64,000 nt of DNA from Mesorhizobium sp. (GTDB taxonomy: Bacteria; Pseudomonadota; Alphaproteobacteria; Rhizobiales; Rhizobiaceae). Under the pieces are notes generated by a model, which saw only the letters and a list, made by a program, of their open reading frames with translations, was not told the origin of the DNA and made no database searches. Made by a program: the position numbers and the translations under genes. Of this stretch, positions 16,769-25,348 are shown piece after piece (within the stretch, counting starts at the first letter, position 1; each line of letters opens with the position of its first letter). The stretch is taken from contig SAQG01000020.1 of NCBI GenBank assembly GCA_004020315.1, positions 1 to 64,000 on the forward strand, given 5' to 3'.

Positions 16769-17389
16769 TTAGCTGTGGGCGAAGATGTCTGCCTCATCCC
16801 AACCCATCAGGTCGAGTTTCGCACGCGTCGGCAGGAAGCGGAAGCAGGCCTCGGCCTCCTTGCTCCGGTTGTCGCGCGCCAGCCGCGCCGTCAGCACATC
16901 ACGCAGCTGGTGCAGATAGAGCACGTCGGAGGCTGCGTATTCGAGCTGTTCGGGTGACAACGTCTCCGCCGCCCAGTCCGATGATTGCTGCGCCTTCGAC
17001 AGGCTGACGCCGAGAAGCTCAAAGCAGATGTCCTTCAGCCCGTGCCGATCGGTATAGGTTCGGGTAAGCCGCGAGGCGATCTTGGTGCAGAACACCGGCT
17101 CCGGCATGACGCCGAAGGCGTTGTAGAGCACGGCGAGATCGAAACGGCCGAAATGGAAGAGCTTGGTTATGCTGCGGTTCTTGAGCAGGCTGACGAGGTT
17201 CGGCGCCTTCTTCTGGCCGGGCGCGATCTGGATGATGTCGGCGGAGCCGTCACCCGGCGAGATCTGCACCACGCAAAGCCGGTCGCGATGCGGGTTCAGC
17301 CCCAGCGTCTCCGTATCGATGGCGACCGCCCCGACGTCGTAGTGCAAGAGCCCCGGCAGGTCGTTCTTATGGAAGCGGATATCGCTCAT
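16769..17389 (-). CDS. rnd: Ribonuclease D-like 3'-5' exonuclease
   Basis: A 206-residue DEDDy exonuclease acting on RNA 3' ends. The catalytic motifs are IDTETLGL (Exo I), HFGRFDL (Exo II) and YAASDVLYL (Exo III, with the Tyr). It lacks the HRDC domain of E. coli RNase D, as do the short alphaproteobacterial versions. A repeat element separates it from the M20 peptidase upstream on the same strand. Confidence 0.9.
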   Translation of the reverse strand: MSDIRFHKNDLPGLLHYDVGAVAIDTETLGLNPHRDRLCVVQISPGDGSADIIQIAPGQKKAPNLVSLLKNRSITKLFHFGRFDLAVLYNAFGVMPEPVFCTKIASRLTRTYTDRHGLKDICFELLGVSLSKAQQSSDWAAETLSPEQLEYAASDVLYLHQLRDVLTARLARDNRSKEAEACFRFLPTRAKLDLMGWDEADIFAHS

Positions 17390-17426
17390 CGTCTTCTCCG
17401 GTCGCGGCTGGACGCACGTCGCTCTA

Positions 17427-17529
17427 ATGCATGTCGCGCAAAAGTGTGCAGCGGTTTTGCGATAACGACATGCATAAGCAACAATCTAAAGCGCGTCGCA
17501 TCAGGCAGATCAAACGCGACGCGCTTTAG
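17427..17529. repeat. Dispersed palindromic element with two stem-loops
   Basis: The first stem is ATGCATGTCG (17427-17436) with CGACATGCAT (17466-17475). The second is CTAAAGCGCGTCGC (17486-17499) with GCGACGCGCTTTAG (17516-17529); both are perfect. The arrangement is one I recall as highly repeated between Mesorhizobium genes. It sits between the M20 peptidase and rnd genes and may end or slow transcription. Confidence 0.75.
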
Positions 17530-17584
17530 CCCGTCCTCGCCGCGATCCGATGAAAAATCAACAGAAAGTTGAAGTCTCGCCCGC

Positions 17585-18970
17585 TCAGCGTGTCAGCGCA
17601 TCGAGAATGCGCGCCCAGGAGCGTTGGCCCTTGTGGAAGGAACTCATCTCGTATTTCTCGTTCGGCGAATGGATGCGGTCATCGTCGAGCCCGAAACCGA
17701 CCAGCAAGGATTCGATGCCGAGATAGGTCTGGAAATCGCCGACCACCGGGATCGAGCCGCCGCTTCCCGTCGTCACCGCCGGCTTCGGCCATTCGTCGGA
17801 CAGCGCGTCCTTGGCCTTGGCGAGAAATGGCGAGTCGTAGGAAAGCTGGATCGCCGGCGAGCCGCCATGCGGGTGGAAATCGACGGAGCAGTCGGCTGGG
17901 ATGCGCTCCCTGACAAAGGCCTGAAAGGCGGCGCGGACCTTTTCCGGACTCTGCTTGTGGACGAGGCGGAAGGACACTTTTGCCGAGGCTTCCGCCGCGA
18001 TCACCGTCTTGAACCCTTTGCCGGTATAGCCGCCGGTAATGCCGTTGAACTCGGCCGTCGGCCGCGCCCAGGTGAGTTCGAGCACCGAGCGGCCCTTTTC
18101 ACCGGATGGGATCGACAGGCCGACAGGCCCAAGGAACGTCTCGGCGGTCTCGCCGAGCGCCTCCCATGACTTCAGGATCTGCGAAGGCGTCTCCTCGACA
18201 CCGTCATAGAAACCGGGAATGGTGACGCGGCCGTCCTTGTCGTGGATGTCAGCCAGGATCCTGGCCAGGATGCGAATCGGATTGGCGGCAGCACCGCCAT
18301 AAAGACCGGAATGCAAGTCGCGGTCGGCGGTCTTGACCGTGATCTCCTCGCCGACCAGCCCGCGCAGCGCGACGCAGATGGACGGCGTATCGCGGTCCCA
18401 CATGCCCGTGTCGCAGACAAGCGCGAAGTCGGCCTTGAGTTCGGCCGCATTCGCCTCGAGGAACGGCTTCAGCGATGGCGAGCCAGACTCCTCCTCGCCT
18501 TCGAACAGGATCGTGATGCGGCACGGCAGTCCGCCATGTACCTGCTTCCAGGCGCGGCAAGCCTCGACGAAAGTCATCAGCTGCCCCTTGTCGTCGGCCG
18601 AACCACGTCCCGTGATCACCTGGTGGCCGGGCTCGATCTCCTTCACCCAAGGTGCGAACGGGTCGCTTTCCCAGAGCTCGATCGGGTCGACCGGCTGCAC
18701 GTCGTAATGGCCATAGAACAGGACATGCGGCGCGCCCGCTGGCCCGTCATGGTGCGCCACCACCATCGGATGGCCTGGCGTGTCTCGCACGCTGGCGTCG
18801 AAGCCGATCAGCCTGAGCTCCGCCACCAGCCATTCCGCCGCCTTGCGGCAATCTGCGGCATAGCTCGGATCGGTCGAGATCGACTTGATCCTGAGCAGGC
18901 CAAACAGGCGCTCCAGGCTCGCGTCGAGGTTTTTGTCGAGGCGGTCGAGGACGGGAGAAATTCTGGACAT
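17585..18970 (-). CDS. M20 family metallopeptidase (dipeptidase-like)
   Basis: A cytoplasmic zinc-dependent di/oligopeptidase or amidohydrolase of the M20/M25/M40 family, 461 residues. Metal ligands His88 and Asp90 lie in FYGHYDVQPVD, the bridging Asp in GRGSADDKGQ (126-127), and the catalytic Glu in LFEGEEESGSPS (about 159-160). A dimerisation domain occupies about 210-320. The ATG at 18970 is preceded by AAAGG; the frame stays open another 31 residues upstream without family resemblance. The substrate is unknown. Confidence 0.9.
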   Translation of the reverse strand: MSRISPVLDRLDKNLDASLERLFGLLRIKSISTDPSYAADCRKAAEWLVAELRLIGFDASVRDTPGHPMVVAHHDGPAGAPHVLFYGHYDVQPVDPIELWESDPFAPWVKEIEPGHQVITGRGSADDKGQLMTFVEACRAWKQVHGGLPCRITILFEGEEESGSPSLKPFLEANAAELKADFALVCDTGMWDRDTPSICVALRGLVGEEITVKTADRDLHSGLYGGAAANPIRILARILADIHDKDGRVTIPGFYDGVEETPSQILKSWEALGETAETFLGPVGLSIPSGEKGRSVLELTWARPTAEFNGITGGYTGKGFKTVIAAEASAKVSFRLVHKQSPEKVRAAFQAFVRERIPADCSVDFHPHGGSPAIQLSYDSPFLAKAKDALSDEWPKPAVTTGSGGSIPVVGDFQTYLGIESLLVGFGLDDDRIHSPNEKYEMSSFHKGQRSWARILDALTR

Positions 18971-19061
18971 TTTATCAAGCCTTTCGATTCTGAGCGGCAC
19001 CCTAAAGCTGCGAGGCGGAAACGAAAAGCCGGCGGTCGTTGGACCACGGGCGTCGAAAGGC

Positions 19062-19100
19062 AAAAAAATGCCGCCGTGGTGGAGGGGGAACCACGGCGGC
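19062..19100 (-). terminator. Intrinsic terminator of the candidate sRNA
   Basis: A perfect 11-base GC-rich stem with a 9-base loop is followed on the minus strand by ATTTTTTT. No protein gene upstream on that strand needs it, since polA is read the other way, so it most likely ends a small RNA. Confidence 0.75.
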
Positions 19101-19206
19101 CTTTACTCGAAACGATGCGGCAGCCCGGAGAGGGGGATAGGCTGCCGCAAGTGTCCGGGATAGGCGGGGGACGGGCCTTGCTCCGGACCTCGGCGAAAAA
19201 TGCCGA
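19062..19206 (-). ncRNA. Candidate AbcR/alpha-r15-type trans-acting sRNA
   Basis: On the minus strand a gene-free region next to polA forms a series of stem-loops: CGGC/GCCG (19191-19205), GTCCGG/CCGGAC (19153-19188), GCGGCAGCC/GGCTGCCGC (19117-19148), and a final perfect 11-base stem GCCGCCGTGGT/ACCACGGCGGC (19070-19100) followed by seven T. The three larger loops each expose a C-rich run (CCCCC or TCCCCCTC), complementary to Shine-Dalgarno sequences. AbcR sRNAs of Sinorhizobium lie in the intergenic region beside polA, use such loops and repress ABC transporter mRNAs. The 5' end is estimated from TTGAAT (19242-19237) and AGATAA (19218-19213). Confidence 0.7.
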
Positions 19207-19371
19207 TGGCGTTTATCTGTGTCTCCGAACGTGGCGATTCAAGGGCACGAAGATTACACTTTCGTAACATACCCGTGATGGGATCGACTTGTCAGGGATG
19301 TTGCCGGAACCGGTGGTTGAGGCCGCCTTTGGCATGGACCACGACGCCGCGCCGCGCTATCCCTTCGTCCC

Positions 19372-22338
19372 ATGAAAAAAGGCGATCATCTCTTCCTTGT
19401 CGACGGCTCCGGCTACATCTTTCGCGCCTATCACGCGCTGCCGCCGCTGACGCGCAAGTCCGACGGGCTGCCGACCAGTGCCGTGCTCGGCTTCTGCAAC
19501 ATGGTCTGGAAACTGACGCAGGACGCCCGCAACACCGATGTCGGTATCGTGCCGACGCATTTTGCCGTGATCTTCGACTATTCGTCGAAGACCTTCCGCA
19601 ACGACCTCTACCCCGAATACAAGGCCAACCGCTCGGCGCCCCCTGAAGATTTGATCCCGCAGTTCGGCCTCATTCGCCAGGCAACCAGGGCCTTCAACCT
19701 GCCCTGCCTCGAGACGGAAGGCTACGAGGCCGACGACCTCATCGCCACCTATTGCCGGCTTGCCTGCGAAGCTGGCGCCGACACCACCATCATCTCCTCC
19801 GACAAGGATCTGATGCAACTGGTCGGCCCTTCGGTCGCCATGTACGACCCGATGAAGGACCGCCAGATCGGCGTTCCCGAGGTGATCGAGAAATGGGGCG
19901 TGCCGCCGGAAAAGATGATCGACCTGCAGGCGCTGACCGGCGATTCGGTCGACAATGTGCCGGGCGTGCCCGGCATCGGGCCGAAGACGGCGGCGCAATT
20001 GCTGGAGCAGTTCGGCGATCTGGATACGCTGCTCGCCCGCGCCGGCGAGATCAAGCAGGACAAGCGGCGCGAATCGATCATCGCCAACGCCGACAAGGCT
20101 CGCATTTCGCGTGAGCTGGTGAGGCTGAAGAACGACGTGCCGGTAACCGAGGGGCTCGACGATTTCGTGTTGCACCCGCCCGACGGACCAAAGCTGATCG
20201 GCTTCCTCAAGACGATGGAATTCTCCTCGCTGACCCGCCGCGTGGCGGAAGCGACCGGGACAGAAGCGGCTGATGTCAAGGCCGTTCCCGTCATTATCGA
20301 GCGCGCCGACACCGCGCATGGTCCCGATGTGGGATTTGGAGTGCCGGCAACCGCCGACAGCGCGGCAGGCACAGCGACAGACGAAGCCGGGGAAACGGTG
20401 CCGGCCACCATCAAGGTGGAACCCAAGGAAGGCGACACCCCTTCGCTCCTCTCGGCGCTTCGCTTCGAAGACGCCACTGCCAGCAAGATCGACACCAGCG
20501 CCTACGTCTCCATCCGCGACACAGCAGTGCTGAAGGCATGGGTGGCCGAGGCGATGGAGACCGGCATCGTCGCCTTCGATACCGAGACCACGTCAGCCGA
20601 TCCGATGCAGGCCGAGCTGATCGGCCTGTCCATAGCCACCGCACCCGGTCGCGCCGCCTATGTGCCGCTCGCCCACAAAAGCGGCAACGGCGACCTGCTC
20701 GGCGGCGGAGTGGTCGAAAACCAGATCCCGATCCGTGAGGCGCTTGGCATCCTGAAGCCGTTGCTGGAGGACAAGTCGGTTCTCAAGATCGTGCAGGAGC
20801 TGAAATACGATCTCGTCGTGATGAGCCGCCACGGCATCGATGTCGCCCCGTTCGACGACACCATGCTGATTTCCTACGTGCTCGATGCAGGCACGTCCGG
20901 CGGCCACAGCATGGCGGCTCTGTCGGAAAAGTGGCTCGGCCACTCTCCCATTGCCCTCAAGGATCTGGCCGGCTCTGGAAGAAGCTTCGTCGGCTTCGAC
21001 CAGGTCGATATCGACAAGGCAACGGCCTATGCCGCGGAGCACGCCGATGTGACGCTCAGGCTCTGGCGGGTGCTGAAGCCACGGCTTGCCGCCAAGGGCC
21101 TCGTGTCGGTCTACGAGCGGCTGGAACGGCCGCTGGTGCCGGTTCTGGCAAGGATGGAGCAGCGCGGCATCTCCGTCGACCGGCAGATCCTGTCGCGGCT
21201 CTCCGGCGAACTGGCACAGGGCGCCGCGCGGCTGGAGGATGAAATCTACCAGCTCGTCGGCGAGCGCATAAACATCGGCTCGCCAAAACAGCTCGGCGAC
21301 ATCTTGTTCGGCAGGATGGGCCTGCCCGGCGGCTCCAAGACCAAGACCGGCCAATGGTCGACCTCGGCGCAGCTTCTGGAAGACCTCGCCGCCGAAGGCC
21401 ACGAGCTGCCACGCAAGATCGTCGACTGGCGCCAGCTGACCAAATTGAAATCGACCTACACCGATGCGCTGCCCGGTTTCGTCCATCCCGATACGAAGCG
21501 CGTCCACACCTCATACGCTCTTGCCGCGACGACGACGGGACGGCTGTCGTCCTCCGATCCCAATCTGCAGAACATACCGGTACGCACCGTCGAGGGGCGA
21601 AAGATCAGGACGGCCTTCATCGCCGACAAGGGCAACAAGCTGGTTTCCGCCGACTACAGCCAGATCGAGCTGCGCGTGCTCGCCCATGTCGCCGAGATCC
21701 CGCAGCTCAAGCAGGCGTTTGCCGACGGCGCCGACATCCACGCCATCACCGCGTCGGAGATGTTCAACGTGCCGGTCGAGGGCATGCCCGCGGAGATACG
21801 CCGCCGCGCCAAGGCGATCAATTTTGGCATCATCTACGGCATTTCCGCCTTTGGCCTCGCCAACCAGCTGTCGATTCCGCGCGAAGAGGCCGGCGCTTAT
21901 ATCAAGAAATATTTCGAACGCTTTCCGGGCATCCGCGACTATATCGACGCGACCAAGGCCTATGCCCGCGAACACGGCTATGTCGAAACGATCTTCGGCC
22001 GCCGCATCCACTATCCGGAGATACGGTCCTCGAACCCGTCAGTCCGTGCCTTCAACGAGCGCGCCTCGATCAACGCCCGGCTGCAGGGGACCGCGGCCGA
22101 TATCATCCGCCGCGCCATGATACGCATGGACGACGCGCTGGAAAAGGCGAAGCTTTCCGCCCGCATGCTGCTGCAAGTGCATGACGAGCTGGTCTTCGAG
22201 ACGGCTGAAGCGGAAGTCGAGGCGACGATCCCGGTCGTGCGCCATGTGATGGAGAACGCCGCGATGCCGGCGGTGTCGATGTCAGTGCCGCTGCATGTCG
22301 ACGCCCGCGCCGCCAACAATTGGGAAGAGGCGCATTGA
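19372..22338 (+). CDS. polA: DNA polymerase I
   Basis: The repair and Okazaki-fragment polymerase, 988 residues with all three domains. The 5'-3' nuclease (1-290) starts at FLVDGSGYIFRAYHALPPL and contains EGYEADDLIATY and the helix-hairpin-helix GVPGIGPKTAAQLL. A Thr/Glu-rich linker of about 70 residues follows. The 3'-5' proofreading domain is intact, with Asp403 and Glu405 in FDTETTS. The polymerase domain has motif A DYSQIELRVLAH (Asp761), motif B RRAKAINFGIIYG (about 810) and motif C VHDELVFE (Asp938). It converges with the Fur-family gene 7 bases away. Confidence 0.97.
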   Translation: MKKGDHLFLVDGSGYIFRAYHALPPLTRKSDGLPTSAVLGFCNMVWKLTQDARNTDVGIVPTHFAVIFDYSSKTFRNDLYPEYKANRSAPPEDLIPQFGLIRQATRAFNLPCLETEGYEADDLIATYCRLACEAGADTTIISSDKDLMQLVGPSVAMYDPMKDRQIGVPEVIEKWGVPPEKMIDLQALTGDSVDNVPGVPGIGPKTAAQLLEQFGDLDTLLARAGEIKQDKRRESIIANADKARISRELVRLKNDVPVTEGLDDFVLHPPDGPKLIGFLKTMEFSSLTRRVAEATGTEAADVKAVPVIIERADTAHGPDVGFGVPATADSAAGTATDEAGETVPATIKVEPKEGDTPSLLSALRFEDATASKIDTSAYVSIRDTAVLKAWVAEAMETGIVAFDTETTSADPMQAELIGLSIATAPGRAAYVPLAHKSGNGDLLGGGVVENQIPIREALGILKPLLEDKSVLKIVQELKYDLVVMSRHGIDVAPFDDTMLISYVLDAGTSGGHSMAALSEKWLGHSPIALKDLAGSGRSFVGFDQVDIDKATAYAAEHADVTLRLWRVLKPRLAAKGLVSVYERLERPLVPVLARMEQRGISVDRQILSRLSGELAQGAARLEDEIYQLVGERINIGSPKQLGDILFGRMGLPGGSKTKTGQWSTSAQLLEDLAAEGHELPRKIVDWRQLTKLKSTYTDALPGFVHPDTKRVHTSYALAATTTGRLSSSDPNLQNIPVRTVEGRKIRTAFIADKGNKLVSADYSQIELRVLAHVAEIPQLKQAFADGADIHAITASEMFNVPVEGMPAEIRRRAKAINFGIIYGISAFGLANQLSIPREEAGAYIKKYFERFPGIRDYIDATKAYAREHGYVETIFGRRIHYPEIRSSNPSVRAFNERASINARLQGTAADIIRRAMIRMDDALEKAKLSARMLLQVHDELVFETAEAEVEATIPVVRHVMENAAMPAVSMSVPLHVDARAANNWEEAH

Positions 22339-22345
22339 GTCGAAA

Positions 22346-22750
22346 TCAGGCCACCTCGGCCAGGCATTTCGCACAGGTGCCGCGGAACTCGATCACCGCC
22401 TTCTTGGCGGCAAAACCGGTCGAGCGCACCCATTCGTCGAGCCGGTGTCCGACATCATGGTCGGAAAATTCTGTCACCTGTCCGCATGTGTCGCAGATGG
22501 CAAAGGCGGTCATCGAATGGCTGTGGTCGTGCGGCTCGGCGCAAGCGACAAAGGAATTGAGGCTTTCGAGCCTGTGCACGAAACCGGACTTCACCAGCGT
22601 GTCGAGCGCGCGATAGACCTGCAGCGGTGCGCGAAAACCCCGCTCGCGAAGCTGGTCGAGCAATGTATAGGCGCTGAGCGGCCCGCTGGCGGCTTCGAGT
22701 TTCTCGAGCACGCACAATTGGTTTTTCGTCAGCACATCCCTTGCCGCCAT
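22346..22750 (-). CDS. Fur-family regulator, Zur-like
   Basis: A 134-residue metal-sensing repressor of the Fur family. The N-terminal winged helix includes LSAYTLLDQL and RAPLQVYRALDTLVKSGFVHRLES. The metal-binding half shows HDHSHS (74-79), Cys86/Cys89 (CDTC) and Cys126/Cys129 (CAKC), the structural zinc site of Zur and related members. The pattern suits a zinc sensor better than iron Fur or PerR, but no znu transporter genes lie nearby to confirm it. The ATG at 22750 is chosen because family similarity begins there. Confidence 0.82.
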   Translation of the reverse strand: MAARDVLTKNQLCVLEKLEAASGPLSAYTLLDQLRERGFRAPLQVYRALDTLVKSGFVHRLESLNSFVACAEPHDHSHSMTAFAICDTCGQVTEFSDHDVGHRLDEWVRSTGFAAKKAVIEFRGTCAKCLAEVA

Positions 22751-22936
22751 GGTCCTGTTTCCAACCCTTTTGCGCCGCTCGCACGTCATGTCCGCATGCA
22801 AGCGGCTTCAATCCCATCCAGATAGCGACGAACGGGCGTTTTTGCTACTGTTTCCGTGCCGGAACGGCCCAGAAGCCGGTCAACTCCGAGTGGGGCCCAA
22901 ACTTCGAGCAGGTATTGGCAGGCCCAGCAAATGAAA

Positions 22937-22959
22937 ACGGCGGGAGCAGTTCCCGCCGT
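22937..22959 (-). terminator. Hairpin downstream of the aldo/keto reductase
   Basis: ACGGCGGGA and TCCCGCCGT form a perfect 9-base stem with a 5-base loop, followed on the minus strand by TTTTC. It lies about 40 bases after the stop codon of the aldo/keto reductase. Confidence 0.55.
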
Positions 22960-22998
22960 ATCTGTTCGGCTACGCGTTGCCGTCACTTCCGTGGTGGA

Positions 22999-24045
22999 TC
23001 ACTTCCGTGGCGGACCCTTGCGCTCGGCGGAGGCGGCCCACAGATTGATATCGGCCTCGCGCGCGTACGTGTCGATTTCGGCAAGCTCGGCATCGCTGAA
23101 GTCGAGCGCCTTCAGTGCGCCGACGCAATCCTCGACCTGCTCCGGCCGGCTGGCACCGATCAGCGCCGAGGTCACCCGGCCCTTGCGCAGCACCCAGGCC
23201 AGCGCCATCTGCGCCAGCGTCTGGCCGCGTCGGCCGGCAATCGCGTTCAGCGCCTTGATGTTGGCGATGGTCTTGTCGTTGATGAAGGCCGGCCTCAGCG
23301 ACTTGCCTTGGCTGGCGCGGCTGCCCTCTGGGATGCCGCCGAGATACTTGTCGGTCAGCATGCCTTGCGCCAGCGGCGTGAACACGATTGAGCCGACGCC
23401 GAGCCCCTCCAGCGTGTCGAGCAAACCGTCGTCTTCGACCCAGCGGTTGAGCATCGAATAGCTCGGCTGATGGATGACGCAAGGTGTGCCGAGCTGCTTC
23501 AATATGTCGGCGGCCTCGCGCGTGCGCTGCGAATTGTAGGAGGAGATGCCGGCATAAAGTGCCTTGCCCGATCGCACCGCGTGATCGAGCGCGCCCATCG
23601 TTTCTTCCAGCGGCGTTTCGGGATCGAAGCGGTGCGAATAAAAGATGTCGACATAGTCGAGCCCCATCCGCTTCAGGCTCTGGTCGAGGCTGGCCAGCAC
23701 ATATTTGCGCCCGCCCCATTCGCCATAGGGTCCGGCCCACATCTCATAGCCGGCCTTGGTCGAGATGATCAGCTCGTCGCGGTAACCGGAGAAATCGGTT
23801 CGCAGGATTTCACCGAACGCCGTCTCCGCCGAACCGGGCGGTGGACCGTAATTGTTGGCGAGGTCGAAATGCGTAATGCCGAGATCGAAGGCCTTGCGGG
23901 CGATTGCCTGCTTGGTCCGGTGCGGCGTGTCGTGACCGAAATTGTGCCAGAGCCCGAGCGAGATCGCCGGCAATTTCAGGCCGGATCGCCCGCAGCGATT
24001 GTAGACCATGTTCTCGTAGCGGTTTTCGGCAGGCACATAGGGCAT
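22999..24045 (-). CDS. mgrA: Aldo/keto reductase (L-glyceraldehyde-3-phosphate reductase type)
   Basis: An NADPH-dependent aldo/keto reductase of 348 residues that closely follows the YghZ/MgrA pattern, a detoxifier of L-glyceraldehyde 3-phosphate and methylglyoxal. Visible are NRCGRSGLKLPAISLGLWHNFG, the catalytic DLANNYGPPPGSAE (Asp/Tyr), STKAGYEMWAGPYGEWGG with the Lys, and YSHRFDP with the His. The C-terminal ALIGASRPEQVEDCV binds the cofactor. It lies just downstream of the sugar catabolic module but is separated by a repeat-containing gap. Confidence 0.88.
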   Translation of the reverse strand: MPYVPAENRYENMVYNRCGRSGLKLPAISLGLWHNFGHDTPHRTKQAIARKAFDLGITHFDLANNYGPPPGSAETAFGEILRTDFSGYRDELIISTKAGYEMWAGPYGEWGGRKYVLASLDQSLKRMGLDYVDIFYSHRFDPETPLEETMGALDHAVRSGKALYAGISSYNSQRTREAADILKQLGTPCVIHQPSYSMLNRWVEDDGLLDTLEGLGVGSIVFTPLAQGMLTDKYLGGIPEGSRASQGKSLRPAFINDKTIANIKALNAIAGRRGQTLAQMALAWVLRKGRVTSALIGASRPEQVEDCVGALKALDFSDAELAEIDTYAREADINLWAASAERKGPPRK

Positions 24046-24123
24046 GGGAGATCCTCAAATCGACAGCGAGCCCGGCAGTCGCCACCGCGAAAAAGGTGAG
24101 TCGGCCTCGCGCCTCACCCATAG

Positions 24124-24149
24124 CCTCTCCCCGTTTCTATGGGGAGAGG
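24124..24149. repeat. CCTCTCCCC/GGGGAGAGG palindrome
   Basis: A perfect 9-base stem with an 8-base loop lies in the gap between the aldo/keto reductase and the Gfo/Idh/MocA gene. It is of the CTCTCCCC...GGGGAGAG type that is frequent between rhizobial genes and could act as a weak terminator. Confidence 0.55.
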
Positions 24150-24195
24150 GGGTCGACGGTAAACAACACGTGCCGCAATCACTGCAGCACGTCGC

Positions 24196-25338
24196 CTACT
24201 TCTTCTTTGCCAACAGATCTTTCGCGTCCTTGACGCCCAGTGCCGCGGGCCGTTCGCAGGTGGTCTGCATGGCAACGAATTTTCCGCTTGCGCCCGACCG
24301 CAACATGCCGGTCATCACATCGACGGCATGCAGCGCCAGTTCCATCGAGCACCGATGCGGCCGGCCTTCCGCGATCGCCAGCGCCATGTCGGCGAGACCG
24401 GCGGTGCGGTAGTTGGCCATCATGCCGTGCGAATGCATCTGGTTGGCCACACCAAGCGGATGTTTCCATTTCGGCAGCTTCTTGACCGGCTTGGCGCCGT
24501 TGGTGAAGCGAACGTCGCCACCGAAGAAATTCGGATCCGGCAAAAACACCGTGCCCAACTCGCCGTAGAGTTCCATCGGCGTATGGCCGTGGTTCCACAC
24601 ATCCCAGCTGGTATTGAGCGTCACCACGGCGCCATTCTCGAACTCCATCACACCGTGGATCGTCGTCGGCGTGGCGACCAGGATTTTTTCGCCCGCGCGA
24701 GGCTTTGACGAGATGGTACGCTCTGTCGTCGGGATCGAAGCGAACGCGGCCACCTGCTTCACCGGTCCGATCAGCTGGATCAAGTTGGTGATGTAATAGG
24801 GCCCGATATCGAGCACCGGACCAGCGCCAGGCTGGAAGAAGAAGTCCGGATTGGGGTGCCAATGCTCCATCCCGTGGCTCATCACATGGCATGTGCCGCT
24901 GGTGATCTTGCCGAGCTTGCCAGTGTCGATCAGGTTGCGGACAAGCTGGTGCGCGCCACCGAGGAAAGTGTCCGGCGCCGAGCCGATGCGCAGTCCGTCT
25001 TTCTCCGCCAGCTTCTTCAGGTCGAGCCCTTCCTTGACCGACAGCACGAACGGCTTTTCCGAATAGACGTGCTTGCCGGCATCGAGGATCTGTTTCGACA
25101 CCTCGTAGTGCACCGCCGGAATGGTGAGGTTGACGATGATGTCGATGTCGCCGGCCTTGAGCAGCCCTTCGACTGTCTCGGCGCGCAGCTTGAACTCCTT
25201 CGCCCGCGCCTTGGCCGCATCCATGTTGATATCGGCGCAGGCGCGCATCTCGATGCCGCGAAACAGCGGCGCCAATGAAAAATACGCTTTCGAGATGTTG
25301 CCGCAGCCGATGACGCCGATCCCAAGTTTCCTTGCCAT
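24196..25338 (-). CDS. Gfo/Idh/MocA family oxidoreductase
   Basis: A 380-residue NAD(P)-dependent sugar or polyol dehydrogenase. The Rossmann fold opens with GIGVIGCGNISKAYF, the diagnostic SEKPFVLS near residue 96 supplies the catalytic Lys, and DIGPYYITN near 178 carries substrate-binding residues. It follows the TIM-barrel isomerase gene and the ABC transporter on the same strand. That set suggests it oxidises the imported sugar or a derivative (inference), possibly at C3 as related enzymes of this family do. The substrate is unknown. Confidence 0.9.
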   Translation of the reverse strand: MARKLGIGVIGCGNISKAYFSLAPLFRGIEMRACADINMDAAKARAKEFKLRAETVEGLLKAGDIDIIVNLTIPAVHYEVSKQILDAGKHVYSEKPFVLSVKEGLDLKKLAEKDGLRIGSAPDTFLGGAHQLVRNLIDTGKLGKITSGTCHVMSHGMEHWHPNPDFFFQPGAGPVLDIGPYYITNLIQLIGPVKQVAAFASIPTTERTISSKPRAGEKILVATPTTIHGVMEFENGAVVTLNTSWDVWNHGHTPMELYGELGTVFLPDPNFFGGDVRFTNGAKPVKKLPKWKHPLGVANQMHSHGMMANYRTAGLADMALAIAEGRPHRCSMELALHAVDVMTGMLRSGASGKFVAMQTTCERPAALGVKDAKDLLAKKK

Positions 25339-25348
25339 GCTGATGCTC

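Noticed and set aside
18242..19267. 341-residue open frame on the plus strand
   Set aside because: It lies antisense to the M20 peptidase gene, which has full catalytic motifs; the frame is Arg/Gly-rich shadow and also runs over the sRNA region.
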